Notes under the pieces: model-generated
Told to the model about the DNA's origin: nothing
The model's database searches: none
The model's input: only the letters and a program-made list of their open reading frames with translations
From: Benincasa hispida
Lineage: Eukaryota; Streptophyta; Magnoliopsida; Cucurbitales; Cucurbitaceae
Assembly: GCF_009727055.1 (NCBI RefSeq)
Contig: NC_052355.1
Span: 2,429,526-2,493,525, forward strand
DNA length: 64,000 bases
Reading direction: 5' to 3'
Shown: positions 11,880-24,536 of the stretch, in pieces
Layout: the number at the start of each line of letters is the position of its first letter
Position numbering within the stretch: position 1 is the first letter of the stretch
Program-made: the position numbers and the translations under genes

Positions 11880-12840
11880 TAACGTCGTTCCAATTTTTTA
11901 GGGTTTTACACTAATACGTATGTCAGGCACCCCCAAATTCTGAAATGAAGTAAACTACCTTTACGTCATCTCCATAAATCATACGGTATTTTTGAAACAC
12001 TTTTTGAGGGAACCATGTTCAGTATATGTACAACAGCTTGTGTTGCATACCCCCAAAAGGACCGAGGTAACTGGGCATAACTCATCATTGAACGAACCAT
12101 GTACAACAAGGTTCGATTTCTCCTTTCTGCTACACTATTCTGCTGTGGTGTACTAGATGCTGTGAGTTGAGATCAAATTTCATGTTTTACTAAATAGTTA
12201 TGGAATTATAAATCCATATACTGACCACTCTGATCTGATCAAAGAGTTTTTATCCTTTTACCTAATAGGTTCTCAACCTCAGTCTTATATTCTTTGAACT
12301 TTCAAGAGTCTCATGATTATGATGCATTAGGTAAACATAGCCATATCTAGAATAATCATCAATAAAACTAATGTAATATTCAGATCCTCCTCGAGCTTTA
12401 ATATTTACCGGACCACAAAGGTCTAAATGTATAAGTTCTAAAGGTTCTTTGGTTCTAAAATCTTTTTTCTTAAAAAAATCTTCTAATAATTTTTCCCTCA
12501 AGACATGATTCACACTAGGGTAAAGATATGTCTTCTAACTGATTTAGATGACCATTCTTTACTAATCTTTCAATCCTATTAAGATTTATGTGACCAAGTT
12601 TTAAGTGCCAAAGATAGGCTTTGGAAGGAATCTTTGTTTTCTTATTTTAAGTTTCTGCTGTTTATTTTGAGTTTCTATTGTTTTAAACATCTCTATATTT
12701 AAAATGGTTTTTGCCTCAGTTGGTTTTAACACATACAAGTTAATTTCAAATTTTGAACTAATGAACACTTCATTTACATCAAAAGTGACTTTATACATAT
12801 GTTCCAGTAAACAAGATACAGAGATTATGTTCATTTTCAT
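11880..12840 (-). pseudogene. Copia GAG-pre-integrase and integrase (pseudogene)
   Basis: ORF 12601-12840 encodes the region between protease and integrase ('MKMNIISVSCLLEHMYKVTF'). The conserved 'LGHINLNRIERL'-type segment follows near 12560 but is broken by frameshift. ORF 12262-12513 carries the integrase start, with 'EPLELIHLDLCGPVN', 'FIDDYSRYGYVYLMHH' and the first catalytic Asp. The remaining core (DDE region, around 11900-12240) is visible only in pieces because of stops and indels. Confidence 0.8.
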
Positions 12841-12975
12841 TTTAGGTACAAAATATACCTTTTTTAGTAAAATTTAAGAATCTCCAAAACATAACTTGAT
12901 GTCTCTCACTGCTTCTACTGAAATGACTTCACTTGTTCCCACCTCAAAAGTCATTTTGTTTTCTGATAGCTGCTT

Positions 12976-13995
12976 TCAGGAACTAGTTTCCTGAAAGAAA
13001 ATGCAAATATGATTAGCGGCGCCTGAATCTAGTATCCAGGTTAAGTGAGAACTTTCCACTAAACATGTTTCAATAACAAGTAAATCGAATTTACTTTGAT
13101 TTGCCTTCTCAACTTTCTTCTCCACAAGATACTTAGGGTAATTGTGTTTCCAATGTCCGTCAACGTTACAATGGAAACATTTTCCTTTTGCAACTTTCGA
13201 CTTGCTTTTAGTAACAAGAGTCTGCTTCTTCCCTTTTCCTTTTTTTTTTTTCATTTGGATACTCTTATTCTTTGAAGACCCAAATTTCTTTTTAGAGAGT
13301 TTTGAACTAGATGAAGCACCCTTATGAAATTTACTTTGGGAAACAACATTTGCTTCCTCTTCTTTATTTTTCATTAAGGATTGATAAGTCTAGAGTTCAT
13401 TCAGAAGCGTTGTCAAGTTATAATCAATCTTATTCATTACTGCGTTTGTACGAAAGGTTAGAAAACTCTTCAAAAGAGATTTCATTATCATACTCACTTG
13501 ACTCCTCTTGTCTATGACAGCCTTGTTTGCTTCCACTTTATTGAAGTGGACCATCATATATAAGACATGTTCTCTAACAGAGGTCCCTTTCTTCATGTGT
13601 GAATTATAAACGTATTTTATAGCATCATGTCGTGCTGACGAGGACGGTTGTCCAAATATCCCTTGCAACGACTCCATCATCTCTCTAGTAATGACCATGA
13701 CTTCATGCTTTTTGGTAAGCACATCAAATATGCTTGCCAAAATATAGGCTCTAGCTTTTTCATTAGCCCGGACCCATCTGTCATAGGCTTCCCAAACATT
13801 TCAGGTTGCATTAGGATTGGGAAGAGGAGGACGTTCCTCTGTTAAAACGAGTCTCAGGTCATCAACTACTAGTATTGCATTTATGTTTGACTTCCAATTT
13901 GAATAACCCTCTCCATTGAACTTATCGGAGACTAAGAGTTGTATAATCGAGTTTGACATGCTGAAATATAAACAAATTCTATGAGAAAATTGCAT
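12976..13995 (-). pseudogene. Copia gag, zinc knuckle and protease (pseudogene)
   Basis: The gag starts at MSNSIIQLLVSDKF (about 13959) and carries the UBN2-type gag sequence. A stop codon lies near 13803. ORF 13390-13740 continues the gag with 'MMESLQGIFGQPSSSARHD' and 'TSVREHVLYMMVHF'. ORF 12976-13374 holds a Lys-rich linker, then a CCHC-type knuckle 'CFHCNVDGHWKHNYP' whose last Cys is Tyr, and the aspartic protease motif 'WILDSGAANHIC'. The lost Cys and internal stops mark it as inactive. Confidence 0.85.
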
Positions 13996-14042
13996 CTAAA
14001 TTCAATTTTAGCAAAAGTAATAAAGTACCCATTTTTCTTTAT

Positions 14043-14330
14043 GTTGAGAATGTCCTAAACTCGCAATTCGTAAATATTGTTAACATACTCTATTTATCAA
14101 TAAAAGTATTATTGAGTTTTTTTCAATAAATTGTTATTAATATTGCATTTTGTTATAAAAATCCAATGAACGAATTCACGGCTATATTATGAATACTGTA
14201 ACTTTATGTGGCACATAAAAGAGGATCAAGTTGTAAGTATATAGCTAAAATGGTCTAAAAGTATATAGATGAGATTGGGTACCTCATCCTTCATCTTAGT
14301 GACACTTTGTATACTGATACAAATGATGTT
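14043..14330 (+). mobile_element. Copia LTR 5' fragment, plus strand
   Basis: Begins 'TGTTGAGAATGTCC', the plus-strand form of the long-LTR family start, and follows that LTR for about 290 bp ('caataaaagtattattga', 'ataaaagaggatcaagttgt', 'agatgagattgggtacctc'). It is then cut off near 14330. Its orientation is opposite to the element it abuts, so it represents a separate insertion or a rearrangement. Confidence 0.75.
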
Positions 14331-14745
14331 GGGTCACCGGAGGTGATTGTCGAAGTTGGTCGCGCGAAGGTTGTCGGAGCTCGGAGTTGCTCGTCGGAGC
14401 TGTCACCGGAGGTAGTTGTCAAAGTCTAGATTCCGTCTCAGGAATTGTCATCGAAGGTGGTTGACGGAGCCTAGAGTTGGTCGTCGGAGTTGTCATCGGA
14501 GGTGGTTGTCGGAGCCCGAAATTGGTCACTGGAGTTATCATTGGAGGTGGTTGTCGGAGCCTAAAGTTAGTTATCGGAGTGTGACAATGGCCTATGAGTG
14601 GAGTAATTGAAAAACATGGGAAGAAGGGAGAGCTGGGGCGAGTAGATAAAATATACCAACTCAACTCCACCAACATTTGAAGTTGTGGGCCAAATAATGA
14701 GTCTCAACTAAACTCATGTTGGTGAGCCAAACACCCCCTAAATGA
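14327..14745. mobile_element. Possible MITE-like element carrying a minisatellite
   Basis: The right end reads 'ggtgagccaaacaccccct' near 14730-14745. Its reverse complement resembles the left stretch 'gatgttgggtcaccgg' at 14327, giving imperfect terminal inverted repeats. The segment 'gtgggccaaataatgagt' (about 14683) is shared with the array units (20600, 22900). The boundaries and the element class are uncertain. Confidence 0.35.
14340..14590. repeat. 45-bp minisatellite
   Basis: Four to five units of about 45 bp built on 'ggaggtggttgtcggagcc' and 'gttggtcgtcggagttgtc'. Because the unit is a multiple of three, the reading frames stay open through the repeats on both strands (plus 14416-14610, minus 14419-14676), giving repeats such as 'CHRRWLSEPE'. 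I do not regard either ORF as a gene. Confidence 0.7.
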
Positions 14746-15250
14746 TATGAAAATACATATTTTTTTTCCTTCACTATGATTTTTTTTCCCATTGGGTTTT
14801 TGCTAGTAGGTTTTAAAGAGACACATTTCATATATATAAAGGGCATTTAAGGAGAAATATTATACATATTGTAGATGCCCATTAATATCCATACTTGATG
14901 TCCTAAAAGCAAGTGGCTTATTCCGCATTTCCCCACGTATCCTAAAAAGAACAAGTGTTTGATCTCCCATCTCTCCATATGTCTCAATACATATTATCCA
15001 TATGACTTATAAATATACATCCTTAGTGTCCAATTAGTATCACATCCTATTGCCAAATTGCCTATATATATTGACATTTTGTGGATTTGGTGGACATACT
15101 TTTTGAAGAGAAATATAAAGAAATTTTCATAATGTCCATGATTTTCTTTCTATAGTTTTTTTTATAAATATTTTACTATTTTTACTTTATTTTATTTATT
15201 TACTTTAATATTATAATTTTTCGATATTTGTGCTTTGTCGTGTTCATAAA
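14746..15250. other. Gene-free AT-rich interval
   Basis: Between the minisatellite element and the resumed tandem array I see no coding region, RNA gene or recognisable element. Confidence 0.5.
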
Positions 15251-16328
15251 CCTAATAGCCAAAGTATAAATATTTCTTACTTTACTACCACATGTCATCT
15301 TTTTAATAACCAATTATAGATGGTTAAGCGTATATTCAAACTTCAAAATAAGATTTTAAATTATTTTGTGTGCATCTAATTTTGTAGAATTCTCAACCAT
15401 ATTGTTTATACCGATAAAATTTTAGAGGTTCGAAATCTGACTTTAATAGTTATAATAAAAGAAAAAAAGAAAAAGAAAGAACACAGAGATACAAATAATT
15501 GGTTTAAGGCAGTAAGTGACCCTTCATTTGAACTTATAAAAATCATGAGATTAAATATTTTATTTATATGCACATCAGATTTTCTTTTTATTGTTTTTTT
15601 TTTTTTGAATAAAAATGTATTATAAGCGACTAATTTAATATTAAAAAAAAAAGTTACTTGGTTGGAAATAAACACAAAAGTTGTTGAAAAATGAATGTGT
15701 TAAAAAAAAGGGGGAGTTTTTCCCCGGAGGAACCTAATTTCAAGAAAAATTTAGTAGGATGAGAACTGAAATAGGAGGTAAGGAAGCCTCATCCCCGCCC
15801 ATGAACATCTCTAATGTGTTCACCAATGATTCCCATTATAAAGTATAGTAAACAATATGAATAAAAATGAGATGAGTCCCAAAAATTTTTATTCTCGTTG
15901 ATAGATTACTCTTGTGGGTGCCTAATACATGACTTTGGTTGTATTTTTTTTTTTTTTTTTTTTTTTGTAATGTAATGTAAATTTCAATCTTAAATTTTAA
16001 TTAGCATTAAATATCTATAAACAACATCGATTTATAAGATTAAATTTTTTATCAAATATGTAACGTTATTAACCTAAGTGAAATACGATATTAGATTTCT
16101 TTTCTATCATCATCATCAACTAACAAATGGTAATTTTATAGTTTTATTTTATCGTTTTCGTAACTATAAACTATCCCCTTTAATAAATTCAAAATGTAAA
16201 ATTATGAAGAAGAAAAATAACTTAAATTAATTTAAAGCACCAAATATAGAAGCATATCTAAACATGGAAAGATCAACAAATTCTTGGAAATAATTCATTA
16301 AGTTTCCTTCTATTGGAAAGAAAGAAAA

Positions 16329-16359
<31 letters not shown>

Positions 16360-16628
16360 AGAAAGAAGAAAAAAAAAACTTCTTTCAAACAAATTCAAAT
16401 TCAAACAGACTATATGTTTTTTTTTTAAGAAAAAGCTTAGAATTAACTCGTTATAGAATAAAATATTTTCTTTTAGGAAAAAAACTAAATATCCACCTAT
16501 AGACATTTTTTAACTCATAAGTTTACTTTGATAAAATATAGGCTTTGATTTTACAGTCTCACCATTTTTAAAATCATGAGATTAAATATTTTATTTATAT
16601 CTTTGCACTTTGCACATAAATATTATTG

Positions 16629-17159
16629 TGTTGGTTGGATGAGAAATTTGGGATCAACCACAGATCGCCACGTCACTGGCTAAATTAATTATGAAATTCC
16701 GAAATCGTCAAATTTGTGACCAATTAAGAGTTGACATGTGTCTCAATTTGAAATTGAGAAAAAATTATGTGTTTTCACCGCAAACATTGAGTAAAATTAA
16801 TTTTGCCCAATTTGACGTTATAATTTGGGCGTTGGCCCAGTTATACCCAAATATGGGCTTAATGTGGGCCTAAAACGCAAAAAATGACCTAAACCCAATT
16901 AATTAAGCCCAAGGCCAGGCCTAAGACCAATTAATTAGACTCGAAGGTTAGGCCTATGGACCAATCAAGCCCAGACGCATGACCCAATTAAGCCCAAGCC
17001 CATCAGGAAGCTCTATAAATAGTGAAACTCTCCATCACCAAACAGAAAACTCCCAAGACACCAAAAGCACATTCACCAATCGAGAGAATCAGAGGATCAA
17101 ATACTAGAGATCGAATCAAACACGTTTCTCATGAAGCCTCGTGTGAACAGTATTTATCA
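16629..17159 (+). mobile_element. Promoter-like LTR-type module M1
   Basis: Starts TGTTGG and ends TTTATCA, the TG...CA form of an LTR. It contains several TGGGCC/TGGGCT (site II type) motifs at about 16850-17010, then 'ctctataaatag' and a 3' part ending 'cgtgtgaacag'. Array copies at 505-545 and 15575-15590 lack it. It looks like a solo LTR or small non-autonomous element that was amplified with the array. No clear target duplication is left. Confidence 0.55.
17014..17021 (+). promoter_or_regulatory. TATA box in module M1
   Basis: TATAAATA downstream of clustered GGCCCA/TGGGCC motifs, spaced as in a plant pol II promoter. The output, if any, would run into the array unit on the right. Confidence 0.5.
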
Positions 17160-18471
17160 TAACTTTTTTTTTAATGTTTTCTTTGAAAAAAATGTAGGGT
17201 AAACGACTAATTTAATATAAAATTATGTTATTTGGTTAGAACTAAAAACAAAAGTTGTTGAGAAATGAATAAGTAAATAAATAAATAAAGGTGTTTTTTC
17301 TACAGGAACCTAATTCCAATAAAAATTTCATAGTGATGAGAACTAAAATAGGAGATGGGCTCATCCCCGTCCCATGAACATCTCTAATGCGCTGACCATT
17401 GATTCCCATTAGAAAGTATAGTAAACATAATGAATAGAAATGAGATGAGTTCTACAATTTTTTATTCTCGTTGATAGATTACACTTGCAGGTGCCTAACA
17501 CATAGCTTTGGGTATTTTTTTATAATGTAATGTAAAGTTACAATCTTAAATTTTAATTAGCATTAAATATCTATAAACAACATCGATTTATAACATTAAA
17601 TTTTTTATCAAATATGTAACGTTATTAACCTAAGTGAAATACGACAAAGAAAAATAATTTCTTAAATATTAGATTTCTTTTCTATCGTCTGTCAACTATA
17701 ATTTCATAGTTTTATATTATCGTATTTTTAGTTATAAACTATCTGCTTTAATAAATTCAAAATGTAAAATTATGGGGAAAAAACAACTTAAATTAATTTA
17801 AAGCACCAAATATGGAAGCATATCTAAACATGGAAAGATCAATAAATTCTTGGAAATAAGTCATCAAGTTTCCTTCTATTGACAAAAAGAGGGAGAGAGA
17901 ACAACTTATTTCAAACAAATTCAAATTCAAATAGATAATATGTTTTTTTTAAAGAAAAAACTTAGAATTAACTAGTTATAAAGTAAAATATTTTCTTTTA
18001 GGAAAAAAACTAAATATACATCATAGACATTTACCTAAATGGTAGAGTTTTACCTCGATTATATGAACATAACCAACAATTACATTGAGAAAATATATAT
18101 ATTTAAAAATAGAAAAATAAGAAAAACTATTTGTTAAATTTAATTTAATTTCTTTTATAAAGACTGATTGAAATCTATCGGTGTCTATAAATGATACTAT
18201 GTGATAGATATGGATAGAAAATCTATCCGTGTATATTTTTTTTTTCTATTTCTATAAATAATTTGACATTTTTTCTATTTGTAAAAATTTTCCTATTTAA
18301 AAATACAAATTGTTTAGCTATTAATTTAAACTTTTTTTAATATCTCCATTTTTTAACTCATCAGTTTACTTTGATAAAATGTATGCTTTGATTCTATCGT
18401 CTCACCATTTTAAAAATCATGAGATTAAATAGTTTATTTATTTCTTTGCACTTTGCACATAAAATATATTG

Positions 18472-19120
18472 TGTTGGTTGGATGAGAATTTTGGGACCAA
18501 TCACGGACCGCCGCGTCATTTGCTAAATTAATGATGGAATTTCGAAATCGTCAAATTTGTGACCAATTAAGAGTTGACATGTATCTCAAATTGAAATTGA
18601 GGAAAAATTATGTATTTTCATCGCAGATGTCGATTGAGTAAAATTAATTTCGTACGTTATAATTTGGGCGTTAGCCCAGTTACGCCCAAATATGGGCTTA
18701 ATGTGGGCATAAAATGCCAAAATTAGCCTAAGCCCAGTTAATTAGACCTAATGCTAATTAATTAGGCCCAAACCAAACAAGCCTAGACGCATGGGCTAAT
18801 TAGACTCAAGCCCATGAAGCCCACCAGGAAACTCTATAAATAAAGAAGCTCTCCTCATTTGCAAAACGTTCAACAATTCTACATTCAGAAAGCACATTCA
18901 CCCAACCGAGAGAGAAGCCCAAAGAGAATTCAAAAGACTCGGACGTTCGGTGGTTTTCTTCTCCAAGTCAAGCACATTCACCCAACCGAGAGAGAATCAG
19001 ATGATCAAGTATTAGAGGTCGAACCACATTGCATCAAATCAACCTCAACATCAACACTAACTCATGTTCAATTCCACGAAACACGTTTCTCAAAAAGCCT
19101 CGTGTGAACAGTGTTTATCA
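18472..19120 (+). mobile_element. Promoter-like LTR-type module M2
   Basis: Same ends (TGTTGG...TTTATCA) and layout as M1. It is longer because the 'cacattcacccaaccgaga' segment is present twice (about 18892 and 18973). An 82-codon ORF at 18859-19107 spans this segment, but the other modules do not preserve it, so I do not call a gene. Confidence 0.55.
18835..18842 (+). promoter_or_regulatory. TATA box in module M2
   Basis: TATAAATA at the position equivalent to that in M1, following the same TGGGCC/TGGGCT cluster. Confidence 0.5.
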
Positions 19121-20853
19121 AAACTTTCTTTTTTTAAATGTTTTCTTAGAATAAAAATGTATGGTAACCGACTAATTTAATATAAAAAATGTTATTTGGT
19201 TAGAAATAAACACAAAAGTTGTTGAAAAATGAATAAGTAAAAAAAAAACAACAACAACAACAAACGGGGTGTTTTTCCTATAGATAACCTAATTCCAAAA
19301 AAAATTTCATAGTGATGAGAACTGAAATAGGAGATGGGGAAACCTTCCTCATCCCCGTCCCATGAACATCTCTAATGCGCTCACTATTGATTCCCATCAC
19401 AAAATATAGTAAACATAATAAATAGAAATGAGAAGAGTCCCATAATTTTTTATTCTCATTGATAGATTACTCTTGCAGGTGCCTAACACATGACCTTGGT
19501 TGTTGTTGTATTTTAATTTTTTTTTTGTGTAATGTAATGTAAAGTTTCAATCTTAAGTTTGAATTAGCATTAAATATCTATAAACAACACCGATTTATAA
19601 CATTAAATTTTTTATCAAATATGTAACGTTATTAACCTAAGTGAAATACGACAACGAAAAATAATTTCTTAAATATTATTTTTTTTTTCTATCGTCACTA
19701 TCGACTAACTAATGGTAATTTCATAGTTTTATTTTATCGTCCTTTTAGTTATAAACTATCCGCTTTAATAAATTCAAAATGTAAAATTATGAAGAAAAAA
19801 ACAACTTAAATTAATTTAAAGTACCAAATATGAAAGCATATCTAAATATGGAGAGATGAATAAATTCTTGGAAATAATTCATTAAGTTTCCCTCTATTAA
19901 GAAAAAAAAAAACAGAGAGAGACAAAAACTTCTTTCAAACAAATTCAAATTGATAATATGTTTTTTTTTTTTAAGAAAAAACTTAGTGAAATATTTTCTT
20001 TTAGGAAAAAAAAAACAAAATATCCGCCGATAGACATTTACATAAATGGTAGAGTTTGACCTCGAATATATAAACATAACCAACAATTACATAGAGAAAA
20101 TATATATATTTAAAAGGAATTTTCAAAAATAGAAAAATAAGAAAAACTATTTGCTAAATTTATTTTTATTTTTTTATAGAGATTATAGAAATCTATCTGC
20201 GTCTATAATTGATAGAAACCGATAGAAATCAATTATTATTGATACTGTGTAATAGATACTAATAGAAAATCTATTAGTGTGTATTTTTTTTTTTTTTTTT
20301 TATAAATAATTTGACATTTTTTCTATTTGTAAAAATTTTCCTATTTACAAATATAGCTATTAATTTAAACTTTTTCTAATATATCCATTTTTTAACTCAT
20401 TAGTTTACTTTGATAAAATATAGGCTTTGATTCTATCATCTCACCATTTTTAAAGTTGAACCAAACCAATATGAACATAATTTGATATATATCACACAAA
20501 GTTGGCCAGAATATAAGTATTCCTTACTTTCTCGCTATATGTCGTCTTCTTAATAACCACTGCTACTCCTAACTATGGAAAATAATTCAAAGTTAGTGGG
20601 CCAAATAATGAGTTAAACATGTGTCTACTCTTAATGAGCGCATATTCAAACTTCAAAATGAGATTTTAAATTATTTCGTGTGCATCTAATTTTGTAGAAT
20701 CCTCGACCACATTGTTTATACCTATAGATTTTGAGAGATTCAAAATCTAAGTGACCTAAAAAGCAAATTCATTCATTTTAACTTATAAAAATCATGAGAT
20801 TAAATACTTTATTTATATCTTTGCACTTTGCACTTTGCACATAAATATTATTG

Positions 20854-21399
20854 TGTTTGTTGGAGGAGAAATTTGGGACCAAACCGCCACGTCATTTGCT
20901 AAATTAACGAAGAATTTTGAAATCGTCAAATTTATGACCAATTAAGAGTTGACATGTATCTCAAATTGAAATTGAGAAAAAATTGTGTGTTTTCGTTAAA
21001 ATTAATTTCGCCCAATTTGACGATATAATCTGGGCGTTGGCCTAGTTACGCCCAAATATGGGCTTAATGTGGGCCTAAAACGTCAAAATTGACCTAAGCC
21101 CAGTTAATTAGGCCCAAAGGTCAGACTCAGGGCTAATTAATTAGGCCAAAAGGTTAGGCTCATTGACCAATTAAGCCAGGCCCATGGGCCAATTAGGTTC
21201 AAGCCCATAAAGCCTATCAGTGAACTTTGTAAATAGAGAAGCTCCCCGCATTTGTAAGGTTCAGCAAACCAAGCAGAAAACTCCCAAGACTCCAACGTAC
21301 CAACCAAGAGAGAATCAGAGGATCAAGTACTAAAGATCTCAACATCAACACCAACTCAAATTCAACCCACAGGAAGTCTCGTGTGAACAGTGTTTATCA
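20854..21399 (+). mobile_element. Promoter-like LTR-type module M3
   Basis: Homologous to M1 and M2. The TATA position has changed to 'tttgtaaatag' (about 21226-21237), so the promoter is probably weakened. The GGCCCA motifs and the terminal 'cgtgtgaacagtgtttatca' are kept. Confidence 0.55.
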
Positions 21400-23157
21400 T
21401 ATATATATTTTTTTAATGTTTTATTTGAATAAAAATGTATGGTAAACGACTAATTTAATATAAAAAAATGTTATTGGGTTAGAAATAAACACATAAGTTG
21501 TTGAAAAATGAATAAGTTAAACAAAAAAAACAAACGGGGTGTTTTTCGTGCGGGGAACCTAATTCCAAGAAAAATTTCATAGTGATGAGAACTAAAATAG
21601 GAGATGGGGAAGTCTTCCTCATCCCCATCCCATGAACATCTCTAATGTGCTGAGCATTGATTCCCATTACAATGTATAGTAAAAATAATGAATAGAAATG
21701 AGAAGAGTCCCACGATTTTTTATTCTCATCGATTGATTACTCTTGCAAGTGCCTAACACATGGTTCTGGTTGTTTTTTTTTTTTAATTTTTTTAATTTTT
21801 TTGTAATGTAATGTAATATAAAGTTTCAATCTTAAATTTTAATTAGCATTAAATATCTATAAACAACGATTTATAACATTGAAATTTTTATCAAATATGT
21901 AACGTTATTAACCTAAGTGAAATATGACAAAGAAAATTAATTTCTTAAGTATTAAATTTCTTTTCTATCATCACTGTCAACTAACTAATGTTAATTTCAT
22001 AGTTTTATTTTATCGTATTTTTAGTTATAAACTATCCCATTTAATAAATTCAAAATGTAAAATTATGGAGAAAAAAAACGCTTCAAATATGGAAGCATAT
22101 CTAAACCTGGAAAGATCAATAAATTCTTGGAAATAATTCATTAAGTTTCCTTCTATTGAGGGAAAAAAAAAGAGAAAAACTTCTTTTGAAACAAATTCAA
22201 ATTCAAATGGATTATATGATTTTTTTTTTTTTTTTTAAAAAAAAAAAGAAAAAAAGAAAAAGCTTAGAATTGACTAGTTATAAAGTAAAATGTTTTCTTT
22301 TAGAAAAAAAACTAAATATCCACTGATAGACATTTACATAAATGGTAGAGTTTTACCTCCAATATATAAACATAACCAACAATTACATTGAGAAAATATA
22401 TATATTTAAAAGGAATTTTTAAAACTAGAAAAATAAAAAAACTATTTGCTATTTTTTTTTTTTTTTTTTATATAGAGACTAATAAAAATCTATCGGTGTC
22501 TATAATTGATAGAAATCAATTATTATTGATACTAAGTGATAGATAATGATAAAAAATATATCATTGTATATTTCTTTTCAATTTCTATAAATAATTTAAA
22601 ATTTTTTCTATTTGTGGAAATTTTTCTTTTTACAAATACAAATTGTTTAGCTATTAATTTAAACTTTTTCTAATATCTCCATTTTTTAACTCATCGATTT
22701 ACTTTGATAAAATGTAGGCTTTGATTCTATCATCTCACCAGTTTAAAAGTTAAACCAAACCAATATGAACATAGTTTGATATATATCACACAAAGTTAAT
22801 GGCCTGAGCATGAGTATTCCTTACTTTCTCGCTACATGTCGTCTTCTTAATAACCACTCAATCGGTTACTCTTAACTATGGAAAAAAATTCAAAGTTGGT
22901 GGGCCAAATAATGAGTTAAACATGGTTACATGGATCTACTTTTAATAAGTGCATATTCAAACTTCCAAATAAGATTTTAAGTTATTTCGTGTGCATCTGA
23001 TATTATAGAATCCCTCAACCACATTGTTTATGCGGATAAAATTTGAGAGGTTCAAAATCTAAGTAACCTAAATGCAAATTCATTCCTTTTAACTTATAAA
23101 AATCATGATATTGAATATTTTATTTATATCTTTGCACTTTGCACATAAATATTATTG

Positions 23158-23750
23158 TGTTTGTTGGAGGAGAAATTTGGGATCAACCACGGACCGCCAC
23201 GTCATTTGCTAAATTAACAATAGAATTCCAAAATGTCAAATTTGTGACCAATTAAGAGTTGACATGTGTCTCGAATCGAAATTGAGAAAAAAATTCTTTG
23301 TTTTCATCAAATTTCGCCCAATTTGACGTTATAATTTGGGCATTGGCCCAAATACGCCCAAATATGGGCTTAATGTGGGCCCAAAACGCCATAATTGACC
23401 TAAGTCCAATTAATTAGGCCTAAAGGCCAGACACAAGGCTAATTCATTAGGCCCAAAGGTTAGGCCCATTGACCAATGAAGCCCATCAAAGAGCTAGAGA
23501 AGCTCTCCTAATTTGCAATGATCAACAATTCCGCATTTTAGAGATAATTCATCACCAAATAGAAGACTCCCCAAGACTCCAACGTTCGGTGTTTTTCTTT
23601 TCATATTCACCCAATCGAGAAAGAGAATCAGATGATAAGTACTAGAGATCGAATCACATCGCATCAATTCAACCTCAACATTAACACCGACTCAAGTTCA
23701 ACTTCACGAAACACGTTTCTCGAGAAACCTCATGGGAACGGTGTTTATCA
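23158..23750 (+). mobile_element. Promoter-like LTR-type module M4
   Basis: Homologous to M1-M3. The segment with the TATA box is deleted ('catcaaagagctagagaag' near 23480-23505). The 3' part with 'cacgtttctcgagaaacc' and 'gtgtttatca' is kept. Confidence 0.55.
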
Positions 23751-24491
23751 TAACTTTTTTTTTAATGTTTTCTTTGAATAAAAATGTATAGTAAACGACT
23801 AATTTAATATATAAAAAAAATGTTATTTGGTTAGAAATAAACAAAGAAGTTATTTCCTATGGGGAACCTAATTCCAAGAAAATTTTTATAGTGATGAGAA
23901 CTAAAATAGGAGATGGGAAAGCCTTCCTCATCCCCGTCACATGAACATCTCTTATAGGCTCACCATTGATTCCCATTATAAAATATAGTAAACATAATGA
24001 ATAGAAATGAGATGAGTCATTTTTATTCTCATTGATAGATAATCTCTTGCGGGGGCCTAACACATGGCCTTTGTTGTATTTTTTTTCGTAATGTATAAAT
24101 TTTAATTAGCATTAAATATTTATAAACAACATTGATTTATAACATTGAATTTTTTTATCAAATACGTAACATTATTAACCTAAGTGAAATACGACAAAGA
24201 AAAATAATTTCTTAAATATTAGATTTCTTTTCTATCATCGCTGTCAACTAAGTAACGGTAATTTCATAGTTTTATTTTATCGTATTTTTAATTATAAACT
24301 ATCCGCTTTAATAAATTCAAAATGTAAAATTATGAAGAAACAAAAAAACAACTTAAATGAATTTAAAGCACCAAATATGGAAGCATATCTAAATATGGAA
24401 AGATCAATAAATTCTTGGAAATAATTCATTAAGATTCCTTAAAAAAAAAGAGAGAAAAGTTCATTTCAAACAAATTCAAATTCAAATGGAT

Positions 24492-24493
<2 letters not shown>

Positions 24494-24532
<39 letters not shown>
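24494..24532. repeat. Poly-T run (39 T)
   Basis: An uninterrupted run of 39 T residues at a site where other array units have 8-20 T (for example 19964, 22218). The length is likely unreliable in any assembly. Confidence 0.8.

Positions 24533-24536
<4 letters not shown>

Larger units (their letters stand above)
9873..13995 (-). mobile_element. Ty1/copia internal region (gag-pol), minus strand, broken
   Basis: Read on the minus strand from right to left, the domain order is gag, zinc knuckle, protease, GAG-pre-integrase, integrase, reverse transcriptase, RNase H, the order of Ty1/copia. Its 3' LTR is the split LTR at 5395-9872. A matching 5' LTR and leader are missing: gag begins near 13960, and only about 50 bp separate it from an oppositely oriented LTR fragment at 14043. 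Stops and frameshifts occur throughout, so this is a dead copy. Confidence 0.9.

Noticed and set aside
18859..19107. 82-codon ORF in module M2
   Set aside because: Modules M1, M3 and M4 do not keep the frame, and part of it is an internal duplication of the module.
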